The notes under the pieces were generated by a model that was not told the DNA's origin, ran no database searches, and saw only the letters and a list, made by a program, of their open reading frames with translations. The translations under genes were made by a program, and so were the position numbers. From contig JAEWFW010000013.1 in the NCBI GenBank assembly GCA_023388635.1, forward strand, positions 1-33,388: a stretch of 33,388 bases of DNA. Reading direction: 5' to 3'. This document shows positions 25,027 through 32,950 of the stretch, piece by piece; the first letter of the stretch is position 1, and each line of letters starts with the position of its first letter. This stretch comes from Bacillota bacterium (lineage in GTDB: Bacteria; Bacillota; Bacilli; Desulfuribacillales; Desulfuribacillaceae).

Positions 25027-25050
25027 CATTATGTCAAAAACAGCATAATG
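25027..25050 (+). promoter_or_regulatory. Second palindromic operator in the fdnG leader
   Basis: CATTATGT (25027-25034), 8 bases, GCATAATG (25043-25050), 43 bases before the fdnG start. It differs from the shared palindrome at one position. Confidence 0.72.
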
Positions 25051-25093
25051 GTGCAGAATCACTAAATTTAACGATAGAAAGGGAGGGGTAGAT

Positions 25094-28000
25094 GTGAAAC
25101 TGAAACGTCGAGAGTTTATTAAATTGACGGGAACGGCAAGTGTAGGTTTAGCTTTAGTTGACTTAGGCTTTGATGTGGGAAAAGTAGAGGCCTCAACTAA
25201 ACAGTTTAAACTTGAAGGTGCCAGAGAGTACACATCAGTGTGTACATTTTGTTCTTGCGGATGCGGAATGATTTGTCACGAGAAAAATGGGAAAATGATC
25301 AACCTAGAAGGAGATCCTGATCACATCATCAACGAGGGAGCACTGTGTAGTAAAGGAGCTGCGATGTCAGCAGTACCGAACTCTGATCAGCGTGTAACGA
25401 CTCCGTTGTACCGTGCGCCGGGTAGTAACGCATGGCAAGAAATATCTTGGGATACTGCTATCGACAAAATTGCGGACAAAATTCTCGAGATTCGTGAAAA
25501 GCACTGGATCACAGATGAAACGGTTGGCGGACAGACGTATCGTGTCAATCGTACGGATGCACTCAGTTTCTTAGGTGGTGCACAGAATAACAACGAAGAG
25601 TGTTATTTATTCACTAAGATGGCGCGTTTGTTAGGTACACCATTCTTAGAACATCAGGCTCGAGTCTGACACAGCCCGACTGTTCCCAGTTTGGGAGCTT
25701 CGTTCGGTCGTGGTGCTATGACCAATCACTGGCTTGATTTGCAACATGCAAGGGTAATTCTGATCGAAGGCAGTAATGCAGCGGAAAATCATCCGATGTC
25801 CATGAAATGGGTAATGCGTGCTAAGGAAAAAGGTGCGATCGTCATCAACGTTGACCCAAGATTCACCAGAACATCGAAAATTGCCGATATTTATGCGCAG
25901 ATTCGTCCAGGTACAGATATTGCGTTTTTGAACTCGATTATCAACTATATTCTTGAGAATAAGTTGTATGATGAGCAGTTTATCTTAGACCATACGAATG
26001 GATTGCTAATTGCTGACGAAGATTTCGATTTCCATGACGGATTGTTCACCGGTTATAATGCAAAGGAATTTAAATACGACACTTCTTCATGGGGATATGA
26101 ACTTGATGAGACGGGTAATCCTTTGAGAGCTGAAAGCCTTGATGATCCGAGATGTGTGTTCAGCAAAATTAAACAATTTTTCAAACGGTACGATTTCCAG
26201 ACAGCTTCCGATATCAGCGGAGTACCGGTCGAAACGATTAAATTAATTGCCGACACATATGTGGAAAACAGCCCAGGTACGATTATGTATGCGTTAGGGA
26301 TGACGCAGCATACTGTAGGGGTACAGAATATACGTTCCTTTGGCGTGTTGCAATTATTGACGGGTAATGTGGGGAAACCTGGTAGCGGTGTCAACGCTCT
26401 TCGCGGAGAGCCTAATGTTCAAGGTTCGACAGATATGGCGTGCTTGTTTAATTACTTGCCGGGCTATCTGAACTATCCGAACCATAATATGCCGGATATT
26501 GACACATGGACAAATGCCTCTGGAACGTTCCGCCGTACGTTCTTGGTGAATTTGCTGAAAGCCTGGTTTGGTGATAATGCTACACCGGACAATGATTTTG
26601 GATTTAACTATTTAGGAAAGAAAAATGGCACAGCCAACTATTCAATTTTCCGTATCTTTGAGACGGCGATTGAAGGAGCGATGAAAATGCTGTATGTCAT
26701 GGGGCAGAACCCTATGATAACCAGCCCGAACTTGAATCTAGTTCACGAAGCGCTCACAAAAATGGAAATGCTAGTCGTAGCCGATCTGTTTATGACGGAG
26801 ACAGCATCGTTCTGGGAGAAACCGGGTGTTGATCCATCGACAATTCAGACAGAAGTCGTATATTTGCCGGCTCGTTCGTTCTTAGAGAAGGAAGGAACAT
26901 TGGCGAATTCCGGAAGAATGATTCAGTGGCGCTATACGACATTAGATCCACTTGGTCAGACGAAACCTGACTACGAAATGATCGACTTGATCTTTAGAAA
27001 AGTTCGTGAAAAATTACAGGGCTCAACAGCGGAGAAAGACCAGCCGATCCTTAAGGCGAAATGGGATTATGCACACGACAAGCATTTCCCTGAACAAGTG
27101 TTGAAAGAGATCAACGGTTATGATATTGCTACAGGCCAACCGGTCGGTGGAATCGCCGCGCTCAAACCAGACGGAACGACATCTTCTGGTAACTGGGTTT
27201 ATGCAGGCGTCTTTGCCAACAACGTCAACCTTTCGAAGAGAGCTGACAACATCAATGACCCAGGCGGAATGGGTATTTATCCGAACTTCCGTTGGAGTTG
27301 GCCAGGCAATATGCACGTGTTATATAATCGCGCATCTTGCGATAAAAACGGAAAACCATATGACGATAAAAACAAAATCGTCTGGTGGGATGAGACGCTT
27401 GCAAAATGGACGGGATACGATACTCCAGACGTTCCGAGCGTTACAGATGGTCCGGATACTCCGAACGGTCAACGCGCATTCAGAATGTCAGGTGAAGGTC
27501 TTGGTCGCTTAATTTCCGGACCGTTCAAACAGCCATTGGCAGACTCTGTGCTTCCGAGAGATTCTTCCGGAGTACCTGTCGATGGTCCGTTGCCAGAATT
27601 CTATGAGCCGGTAGAAAGCCCGACGGAGAACGTTCTACATCCGGGTGTTCCAATCAACCCTTGCTTGAAATATCCGCGTCTTGAGGCGCATCAACCGATC
27701 GGTACGGCGAAAGATTTCCCTTACGTTCTTTGCACATCAAGTATGTCAGAGCACTGGTGCGCCGGTTCTGTTACGAGAAACGTGCCATGGCTCAATGAAC
27801 TTGTAAAAGAAACGTATATTGAAATATCTAAAGACTTAGCCGGACAGCATAACATCGTCAACGGAGATGTCGTGAAGATTTGGTCTGCACGCGGTGAGGT
27901 AGAAGCGAAAGCGATGGTAACACACCGTATTAAACCGATGACAATTAACGGAAACCGAGTCGATGTCGTTTGGATGCCTTATAACTGGGGCTTCAAAGGT

Positions 28001-28105
28001 TTGAGCCAGGCAGCCAGTACAAACTTGGTAACGATTGACGCCGGAGACCCGAATACATGGATTCAAGAAACGAAAGCATGCCTTGTGAATTTGCGCAAAG
28101 GCTAA
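25094..28105 (+). CDS. fdnG: Formate dehydrogenase-N type catalytic subunit, selenocysteine-containing
   Basis: This subunit oxidises formate to CO2 at a bis-pterin Mo or W centre outside the cytoplasmic membrane. The coding region is one 1003-residue frame with an in-frame UGA at 25667-25669 read as selenocysteine 192. The surrounding residues, ARV-U-HSPTVPSLGASFGRGAMTNHW, match the E. coli FdnG active site. The N-terminus is a Tat signal (KRREFIK, then a hydrophobic stretch to about residue 32). A [4Fe-4S] site follows at C50, C53, C57 and C85. The C-terminal part has the molydopterin-binding SSMSEHWCAGSVTRN region. The start is GTG at 25094 behind GGGAGGGG; the ATG two bases earlier is out of frame. 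The length is close to E. coli FdnG (about 1015). Confidence 0.95.
25667..25699 (+). promoter_or_regulatory. Selenocysteine UGA and SECIS-like hairpin
   Basis: The UGA is followed by a hairpin with stem CCC (25685-25687)/GGG (25693-25695), loop AGUUU and bulge-position U residues at 25683-25684. Counting U of UGA as 1, the loop G and U fall at 23 and 24, the same places as the loop GU in the E. coli fdhF element as I recall it. This is the expected SelB-binding site for recoding. Confidence 0.85.
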
Positions 28106-28134
28106 TAGAAATATAACAATAAAGGTGGTTTAAC

Positions 28135-28995
28135 ATGAGCACAACAAAAAGCGTGATTGCAAACTGGGTTGAACAGCATCCGTATCTCGACGAAATTGCC
28201 AGTTTTCAAAAAATCCTTGCAACTGCATGGGAAGAATCTTTTGAAGAAGTCGAAAAATCCGAGACATTCATAACGGATTGGGAGAACATCGAAAAGGAAT
28301 TAAAAAGAGGAATCCCTGCACTCCGGGCTGGAGCAGTTAATGATCAATTGATAGCACAGACAAAAATTGTCGTCATTAAAATGCTCGACTTATTGGTAAA
28401 TGCCGATATACCTGTGGAGATGAAAAGGCAATGCCAGATGATGCAGGATCATGTGAAAGCAGACGAAGCTCTTTTGTCGGAATATATAGAGCAGGTCGCA
28501 TCCGGAGAGGAATTCACAGTGGCGGACGAAGATCAGGTTCTTCATGGCGTTATTGTATTCTTGATTTGGAGTGCGTTGGACTACGTTCTGCAACCGCTGA
28601 AAGTGCAAGTGAAAGAATCACAGGCTGAAGTGAAATGGCATCACGAATATTGCCCGGTGTGTGGGCAATTGCCGGCGATGGCTCAATTAGTAAAGACAAA
28701 AAAAGGGCGCGAGCGTGAGTTAGTTTGCGGATGTTGCAAAACTCCATGGCGGTATAAGCGCATTGAATGCCCGTTCTGCAAAAATGACAATCAGAAAACC
28801 CTGAATCTCATAGAGATGGATGGTGTGACGGATTTCCGTATTGATACTTGCGATAAATGCAAAGGCTATCTTAAAACTTATACTGATGAGGGTGATGAAC
28901 AATTGCTCCTCAGTGATTGGTCAACATTGCACCTCGACATGATTGCCAAGGAAAAGGGTTTTAAGCGAATTGGTTATCAGTTGTATAAGATATAA
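28135..28995 (+). CDS. fdhE: Formate dehydrogenase accessory protein FdhE (second copy)
   Basis: This 286-residue paralogue of the gene at 23947 is colinear along the whole length (WVEQHPYLDEIASFQ, ELKRGIPALRAG, CPVCGQLPAMAQL, CGCCKTPWRYKR, CPFC, CDKCKGYLKTYT, LHLDMIAKEKGFKRIGYQLYKI). All four CxxC pairs are retained, so both copies should be functional. It is the second gene of the fdn operon, 29 bases after fdnG. Being co-transcribed with the catalytic subunit, it is probably the main chaperone, while the stand-alone copy may be made earlier or under other metal conditions. Confidence 0.92.
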   Translation: MSTTKSVIANWVEQHPYLDEIASFQKILATAWEESFEEVEKSETFITDWENIEKELKRGIPALRAGAVNDQLIAQTKIVVIKMLDLLVNADIPVEMKRQCQMMQDHVKADEALLSEYIEQVASGEEFTVADEDQVLHGVIVFLIWSALDYVLQPLKVQVKESQAEVKWHHEYCPVCGQLPAMAQLVKTKKGRERELVCGCCKTPWRYKRIECPFCKNDNQKTLNLIEMDGVTDFRIDTCDKCKGYLKTYTDEGDEQLLLSDWSTLHLDMIAKEKGFKRIGYQLYKI

Positions 28996-29012
28996 AAAAG
29001 GTGGACATTGCA

Positions 29013-30176
29013 ATGATTTATTTGGATAATGCAGCAACGAGTTACCCGAAACCCGATCCTGTAAAACAAAGCGTAATCGAATGGTTAGAAACGGGCGTAG
29101 GATCGCCGGGCAGGGGAAGACAAGGTTCCACTTTGAAAGCAGATGGACGCGTGTTACAAGTGCGTAAACGAATGGCGAGTTTTTTCGGTGTTAAGGATGA
29201 GTTTCGCATTGTGTTCACCTATAGTGCGACGGATGCACTGAATCAAGCGATCAAAGGATTCGTTCGTCAGGGTGACCACGTGATTATATCTGCTGTAGAG
29301 CATAATTCCGTTTTGCGTCCATTGAGACATATGGAAAAAGAAGGGCTCATTCGTTTGGACATTGTCCCCTGCGATCATGAAGGGTATATTGATCAGGCGA
29401 AAATGTGGGAACTGTTCACTGATCAGACTCGGTTAGTCGTCATCAGTCACGGTTCGAACGTCATCGGTACAGTACAGCCTGTAGCGGAAATTGGCGAAGA
29501 AATTCGTAAACGTGGTGCGTATCTATTGCTTGATGCTGCACAAACGGCAGGAGTTTTGCCGATTCAAATTGATGATTTGTATGCCGATATGATTGCGTGT
29601 GCGGGGCACAAAGGTCTCTATGGGCTTCCGGGTACGGGCATATTGGTCATAGGGAATCGGATTGAAGGATTGCGCTCCTGGCGTCAAGGCGGTACGGGGT
29701 ATAACTCAGAGTCGGAATACCAGCCGGTGAATTGGCCGGAGGCTTTCGAAGCAGGAACCTTAAATATGCCGGGGATTGTATCTTTGGGTAGTGGATTGGA
29801 CTTTATTGAGCAACAAGGTATGGAGAACATCAGTCGTATTGAAATGCAGCATACGGAAATGCTGTGGGAAGGGCTGAGTAAACTCGAGAATGTTCAATTG
29901 TTCGGACCAGATTGCGGTCAGTTACGTGTGCCGGTCATCTCATTTAATATTAACAAATGGGATCCCGACGATTTGGCGGATGTACTGCAACACAATCATA
30001 AAATACAGGTGAGATCCGGCTTGCAATGTTCCCCGCTTGCCCATAGAACGTTGGGTACACATCCTGTGGGAACGGTGCGTATCAGTCCAGGGTATTTTAC
30101 GGAATATGATGAAGTGAAACAATTTGTGAAGGCAGTTAAGAGTATAGCGGCTACACAAGTTGATTGGATGTTTTGA
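29013..30176 (+). CDS. Cysteine desulfurase-like class V aminotransferase in the fdn operon
   Basis: This 387-residue PLP enzyme of the NifS/SufS group has its Schiff-base lysine at K200 (CAGHKGLYG) and the active-site cysteine at C339 (RSGLQCSPLAHRTLG). The motifs EAGTLNMPG and LDNAATSYPKP place it in the stand-alone cysteine desulfurase family often found with selenium or molybdenum genes. It would release sulfur (or selenium) from (seleno)cysteine. In E. coli, IscS and FdhD pass such sulfur to the Mo cofactor of formate dehydrogenase, and its position inside this operon suggests the same job here. The ATG at 29013 with AAAAGGTGG upstream is preferred to the GTG at 29001. A dedicated selenium-supply role is the alternative. 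Confidence 0.88.
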   Translation: MIYLDNAATSYPKPDPVKQSVIEWLETGVGSPGRGRQGSTLKADGRVLQVRKRMASFFGVKDEFRIVFTYSATDALNQAIKGFVRQGDHVIISAVEHNSVLRPLRHMEKEGLIRLDIVPCDHEGYIDQAKMWELFTDQTRLVVISHGSNVIGTVQPVAEIGEEIRKRGAYLLLDAAQTAGVLPIQIDDLYADMIACAGHKGLYGLPGTGILVIGNRIEGLRSWRQGGTGYNSESEYQPVNWPEAFEAGTLNMPGIVSLGSGLDFIEQQGMENISRIEMQHTEMLWEGLSKLENVQLFGPDCGQLRVPVISFNINKWDPDDLADVLQHNHKIQVRSGLQCSPLAHRTLGTHPVGTVRISPGYFTEYDEVKQFVKAVKSIAATQVDWMF

Positions 30177-30261
30177 TGCAGGTGCTGAAGGAAATAATGC
30201 CGGAAGAAATTCGGTAAGCACTGTATAAATTAGGAATGTAAATTATGAGAGGAGGAGAACA

Positions 30262-31083
30262 ATGGAAATAACAATGTATCATGACGTGTCCAAGTGCACT
30301 GCATGTCGTGCGTGCTCAGTAGCGTGCAAACAGTGGAAAGACCTTCCTGCGGAAAAGACTCCGTTTACGGGAGAATATCAGTCTCACATGAGTCTTAGTC
30401 CGAAAACCTATACACTGATTCGGATGACGGAACGGATGGAGGGGGACAAATTTCATTGGGATTTCATTAAATTCCAATGCATGCACTGCGGAGATGCTGG
30501 TTGCGTAAAAGCCTGCCCACAAGAAGCACTTACGTATGCTGATAACGGAATTGTAACATTTAATGCGGACAAATGTATCGGTTGCGGATATTGTGTAACA
30601 AACTGCCCATTTGGCGTACCGCATATCAATGAGGAAATAAAGAAGAGTAGCAAGTGTAACTTCTGCGAGGATCGAATTGCTCAAGGTATGGTTCCATCAT
30701 GTGCACAGACATGCACAGCAGACGCAATTTATTTCGGTAGAAGAGAGAAAATGGTTGCGATGGCAGAAGCCAGAGTAGCGGAATTACAAAAGACGGATCC
30801 TAAAGCGCAAACCTATGGAATTAACGAGGATGGCGTAGGTGGAACTCATATGATTTACGTGTTAGAGGATACACCGGATGTATATGGCTTACCGGTCAAT
30901 CCGCAAGTACCGTTATCGTTGTCTCTGTGGAAAGACGTCGTACAGCCGCTCGGCAAAGTGGCAATGGGCGGAGCTTTGGGAATGGCAGCAGTCAGCTTAT
31001 TCTTGACCACGAGAGCGCAAAAGAAGCAGCATGAAGCAGACCACGGGACTGGACATGACAGTGGGAAAGGAGTGGATGCATAA
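30262..31083 (+). CDS. fdnH: Formate dehydrogenase iron-sulfur subunit (FdnH-like)
   Basis: This electron-transfer subunit links FdnG to the membrane cytochrome. The 273-residue protein carries sixteen cysteines for four [4Fe-4S] clusters: C12/C15/C18/C22, C73/C76/C81/C85, C105/C108/C111/C115 and C132/C135/C147/C151. A single transmembrane anchor lies near residues 225-249, followed by a charged tail with His and Asp (HEADHGTGHDSGKG). There is no Tat signal of its own, so export with FdnG is expected. It begins 85 bases after the cysteine desulfurase, and its TAA overlaps the ATG of fdnI. Confidence 0.94.
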   Translation: MEITMYHDVSKCTACRACSVACKQWKDLPAEKTPFTGEYQSHMSLSPKTYTLIRMTERMEGDKFHWDFIKFQCMHCGDAGCVKACPQEALTYADNGIVTFNADKCIGCGYCVTNCPFGVPHINEEIKKSSKCNFCEDRIAQGMVPSCAQTCTADAIYFGRREKMVAMAEARVAELQKTDPKAQTYGINEDGVGGTHMIYVLEDTPDVYGLPVNPQVPLSLSLWKDVVQPLGKVAMGGALGMAAVSLFLTTRAQKKQHEADHGTGHDSGKGVDA

Positions 31084-31769
31084 TGGCGAAAAAGATTCAG
31101 AAAGTCAAGGGCGATAAGATATTCCGTCTGGATAAGCCGACGAGATTTGCGCACTGGCTATATGTTGGATGCTATGCCGTATTGTTCTTAACCGGATTGT
31201 TGCTATTTGCTGATGCATTTGACTTCTTGGCACCGTTGTTCGGAGGATTTGAGATGGCGCAATTACTTCATCGTATATTCGCAGTTGTATTCGTATTACC
31301 AATCTTCATCTTGATCCTGTTCACACCGAAAACCTTCTTCGGGTGGATGAAAGAGATTCTGCATTTGAGAAAAGACGATTTAGCGTATTTCCCAGCATTA
31401 GGTAAAGAGTTATTGGGATTGCACGCAGAATGCCCACCACAAGGATTCTTAAACGGTGGGGAAAAGATGAACTCCTATGGAGTGCTCTCATTGACGCTCG
31501 TAGTTATCTTGTCGGGATTTGTCATGTGGTTCCCAGATACGTTTAGTATCTCATTGGTCCAGTGGGCATATGTGGCACACTCCGGAGGGATGGCACTGTT
31601 GACAGCAGCAGCGACGATCCACATCTATCAAACGGCGTTCAACCCATCGACGAAGCCGGCATTGGAAGGTATGTTGACCGGATATGTATCGGCAGATTAT
31701 GCTAAGGGTCACCATACTCTTTGGTATGACAAAGTGATGGCAGAAGAGAAGAAAGCTAAGAGTTTATAA
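31083..31769 (+). CDS. fdnI: Formate dehydrogenase cytochrome b subunit (FdnI-like)
   Basis: This 228-residue membrane cytochrome passes electrons from FdnH to quinone. It has four hydrophobic segments (about 25-45, 62-82, 132-152 and 160-182) and candidate heme ligands H24 (RFAHW), H63 (LLHRIF), H166 (VAHSGG) and H180 (TIHIYQ). The C-terminal cytoplasmic phrase GMLTGYVSADYAKGHH is typical of the family. It overlaps the fdnH stop by one base (TAATG) and is the last gene of the operon, followed by a strong terminator. Confidence 0.94.
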   Translation: MAKKIQKVKGDKIFRLDKPTRFAHWLYVGCYAVLFLTGLLLFADAFDFLAPLFGGFEMAQLLHRIFAVVFVLPIFILILFTPKTFFGWMKEILHLRKDDLAYFPALGKELLGLHAECPPQGFLNGGEKMNSYGVLSLTLVVILSGFVMWFPDTFSISLVQWAYVAHSGGMALLTAAATIHIYQTAFNPSTKPALEGMLTGYVSADYAKGHHTLWYDKVMAEEKKAKSL

Positions 31770-31810
31770 AAAGTAATTAGTATAGAATATTAATATTGAG
31801 TTTCGTAGAT

Positions 31811-31851
31811 GTCCGGCAATTCGGGAATACCGATTTGCCGGACATTTTTTT
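31811..31851 (+). terminator. Terminator of the fdn operon
   Basis: GTCCGGCAA (31811-31819) and TTGCCGGAC (31835-31843) form a perfect 9-bp stem with a 15-base loop, followed by ATTTTTTT. Confidence 0.92.
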
Positions 31852-31976
31852 ATATGGAAACAATCTTTTATATGGATTACTTATAGTTTGTTTATAGCAA
31901 ATGATCGTTTTATCATGGTTGAGTTTGGTGGTGGAGAAATATTTTATAATACAACCCCTCGGAAAACAAATAAACA

Positions 31977-32005
31977 TTGACAAAAACTAATTAAACGAAT
32001 AAAAT
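31977..32005 (+). promoter_or_regulatory. modA promoter
   Basis: TTGACA (31977-31982) is followed after 17 bases by TAAAAT (32000-32005), a near-consensus promoter 70 bases before the modA start. Confidence 0.78.
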
Positions 32006-32075
32006 TTCTGATAGATGTATATGATTAGTTGTGTTTGTTTGAGCAAGGTGCATTAGCGAAGGGGAGGAAACGGAA

Positions 32076-32939
32076 ATGAGAAGTATGATGAAGAAAAGTT
32101 TAGCAGTATTTATGATTGCAATTTTTGCATTCATGATGGTAGCATGTGGTGGAGGGACGGCGGTACCGAACCCACCGGGAGGAGCAGTAAATACTCCGGG
32201 TGCAACACAAACTCCGGATCAGCCGAAAACATCGGAACCGGCAAAGGACCCTGTAGATTTGACGATTTCTGCTGCGGCGAGTTTGACAGATGTGTTGCTG
32301 GAACTTGAAAAAGTATATAAAGAACAACAACCTCATGTGACATTGACATTCAATATGGGACCTTCAGGACAACTGCAACAGCAGATTGAGCAGGGAGCTC
32401 CGGCAGACGTATTTTTGTCGGCAGCACAAAAGCAAATGAATACATTAGAAGAGAAAGATCTAATTGTTAAAGACACACGTGTAGACATACTTCGTAATGA
32501 ATTGGTTTTAGTTGTAAACAAGGATTTTACAGGTGTAGATAGCTTTGAAGATTTACAAAAGGCTGAAGTAAAGCATATCGGTATTGGAAGCCCTGAGTCG
32601 GTTCCTGCCGGTCAATATGCCAAAGAAGTACTGGAAAACTTGAAAATGTGGGATGCATTATCTTCTAAATTTGTCGAAGGGCAAAATGTCAGAGCGGTCT
32701 TATCGTTCGTAGAGACAGGAAATGCTGAAGCAGGATTCGTATATGGTTCTGATACAGTAGTATCTGATAAAGTGAAAATTGTAGCGCCAGCACCTGAGGG
32801 ATCGAATGAACCGATTCTGTATCCTGCGGCCGTCGTAAAAGCGACAAAGGAATTAGAAGCGGCAAGCGATTTTGTTAAGTTCTTATTGACAGAAGAAGCA
32901 CAGCAAATATTAGAGGACTTCGGGTTTAGCAGATTATAG
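32076..32939 (+). CDS. modA: Molybdate ABC transporter substrate-binding lipoprotein ModA
   Basis: ModA binds molybdate (and tungstate) outside the membrane. The 287-residue precursor has a lipoprotein signal with C24 (MMVAC) and a Pro/Thr-rich linker to about 55. The mature domain opens with LTISAAASLTDVLLELEKVY and contains FNMGPSGQLQQQIEQGAPADVFLSA, which includes the ModA oxyanion-binding Ser/Ala-Ser positions. GSPESVPAGQYAKEVL and AGFVYGSD follow near the C-terminus. GGGGAGG lies 8 bases before the ATG. It is the first gene of a modAB(C) operon that runs off the window, and the third Mo/W uptake system in 17 kb. Confidence 0.95.
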   Translation: MRSMMKKSLAVFMIAIFAFMMVACGGGTAVPNPPGGAVNTPGATQTPDQPKTSEPAKDPVDLTISAAASLTDVLLELEKVYKEQQPHVTLTFNMGPSGQLQQQIEQGAPADVFLSAAQKQMNTLEEKDLIVKDTRVDILRNELVLVVNKDFTGVDSFEDLQKAEVKHIGIGSPESVPAGQYAKEVLENLKMWDALSSKFVEGQNVRAVLSFVETGNAEAGFVYGSDTVVSDKVKIVAPAPEGSNEPILYPAAVVKATKELEAASDFVKFLLTEEAQQILEDFGFSRL

Positions 32940-32950
32940 GAGGAAATACA

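Larger units (their letters stand above)
31770..32075. other. Intergenic: fdn terminator and modA promoter
   Basis: The 306-base gap contains the terminator at 31811-31851 and the modA promoter at 31977-32005. I see no copy of the CATTATGT-N8-ACATAATG palindrome here. The remaining AT-rich sequence shows nothing else I can support. Confidence 0.7.

Noticed and set aside
25670..25690. fdnG as a frameshifted or nonsense pseudogene
   Set aside because: The frame is unchanged across the UGA, the residues on both sides match the FDH active site, and a SECIS-like hairpin follows, so it is a selenocysteine codon.
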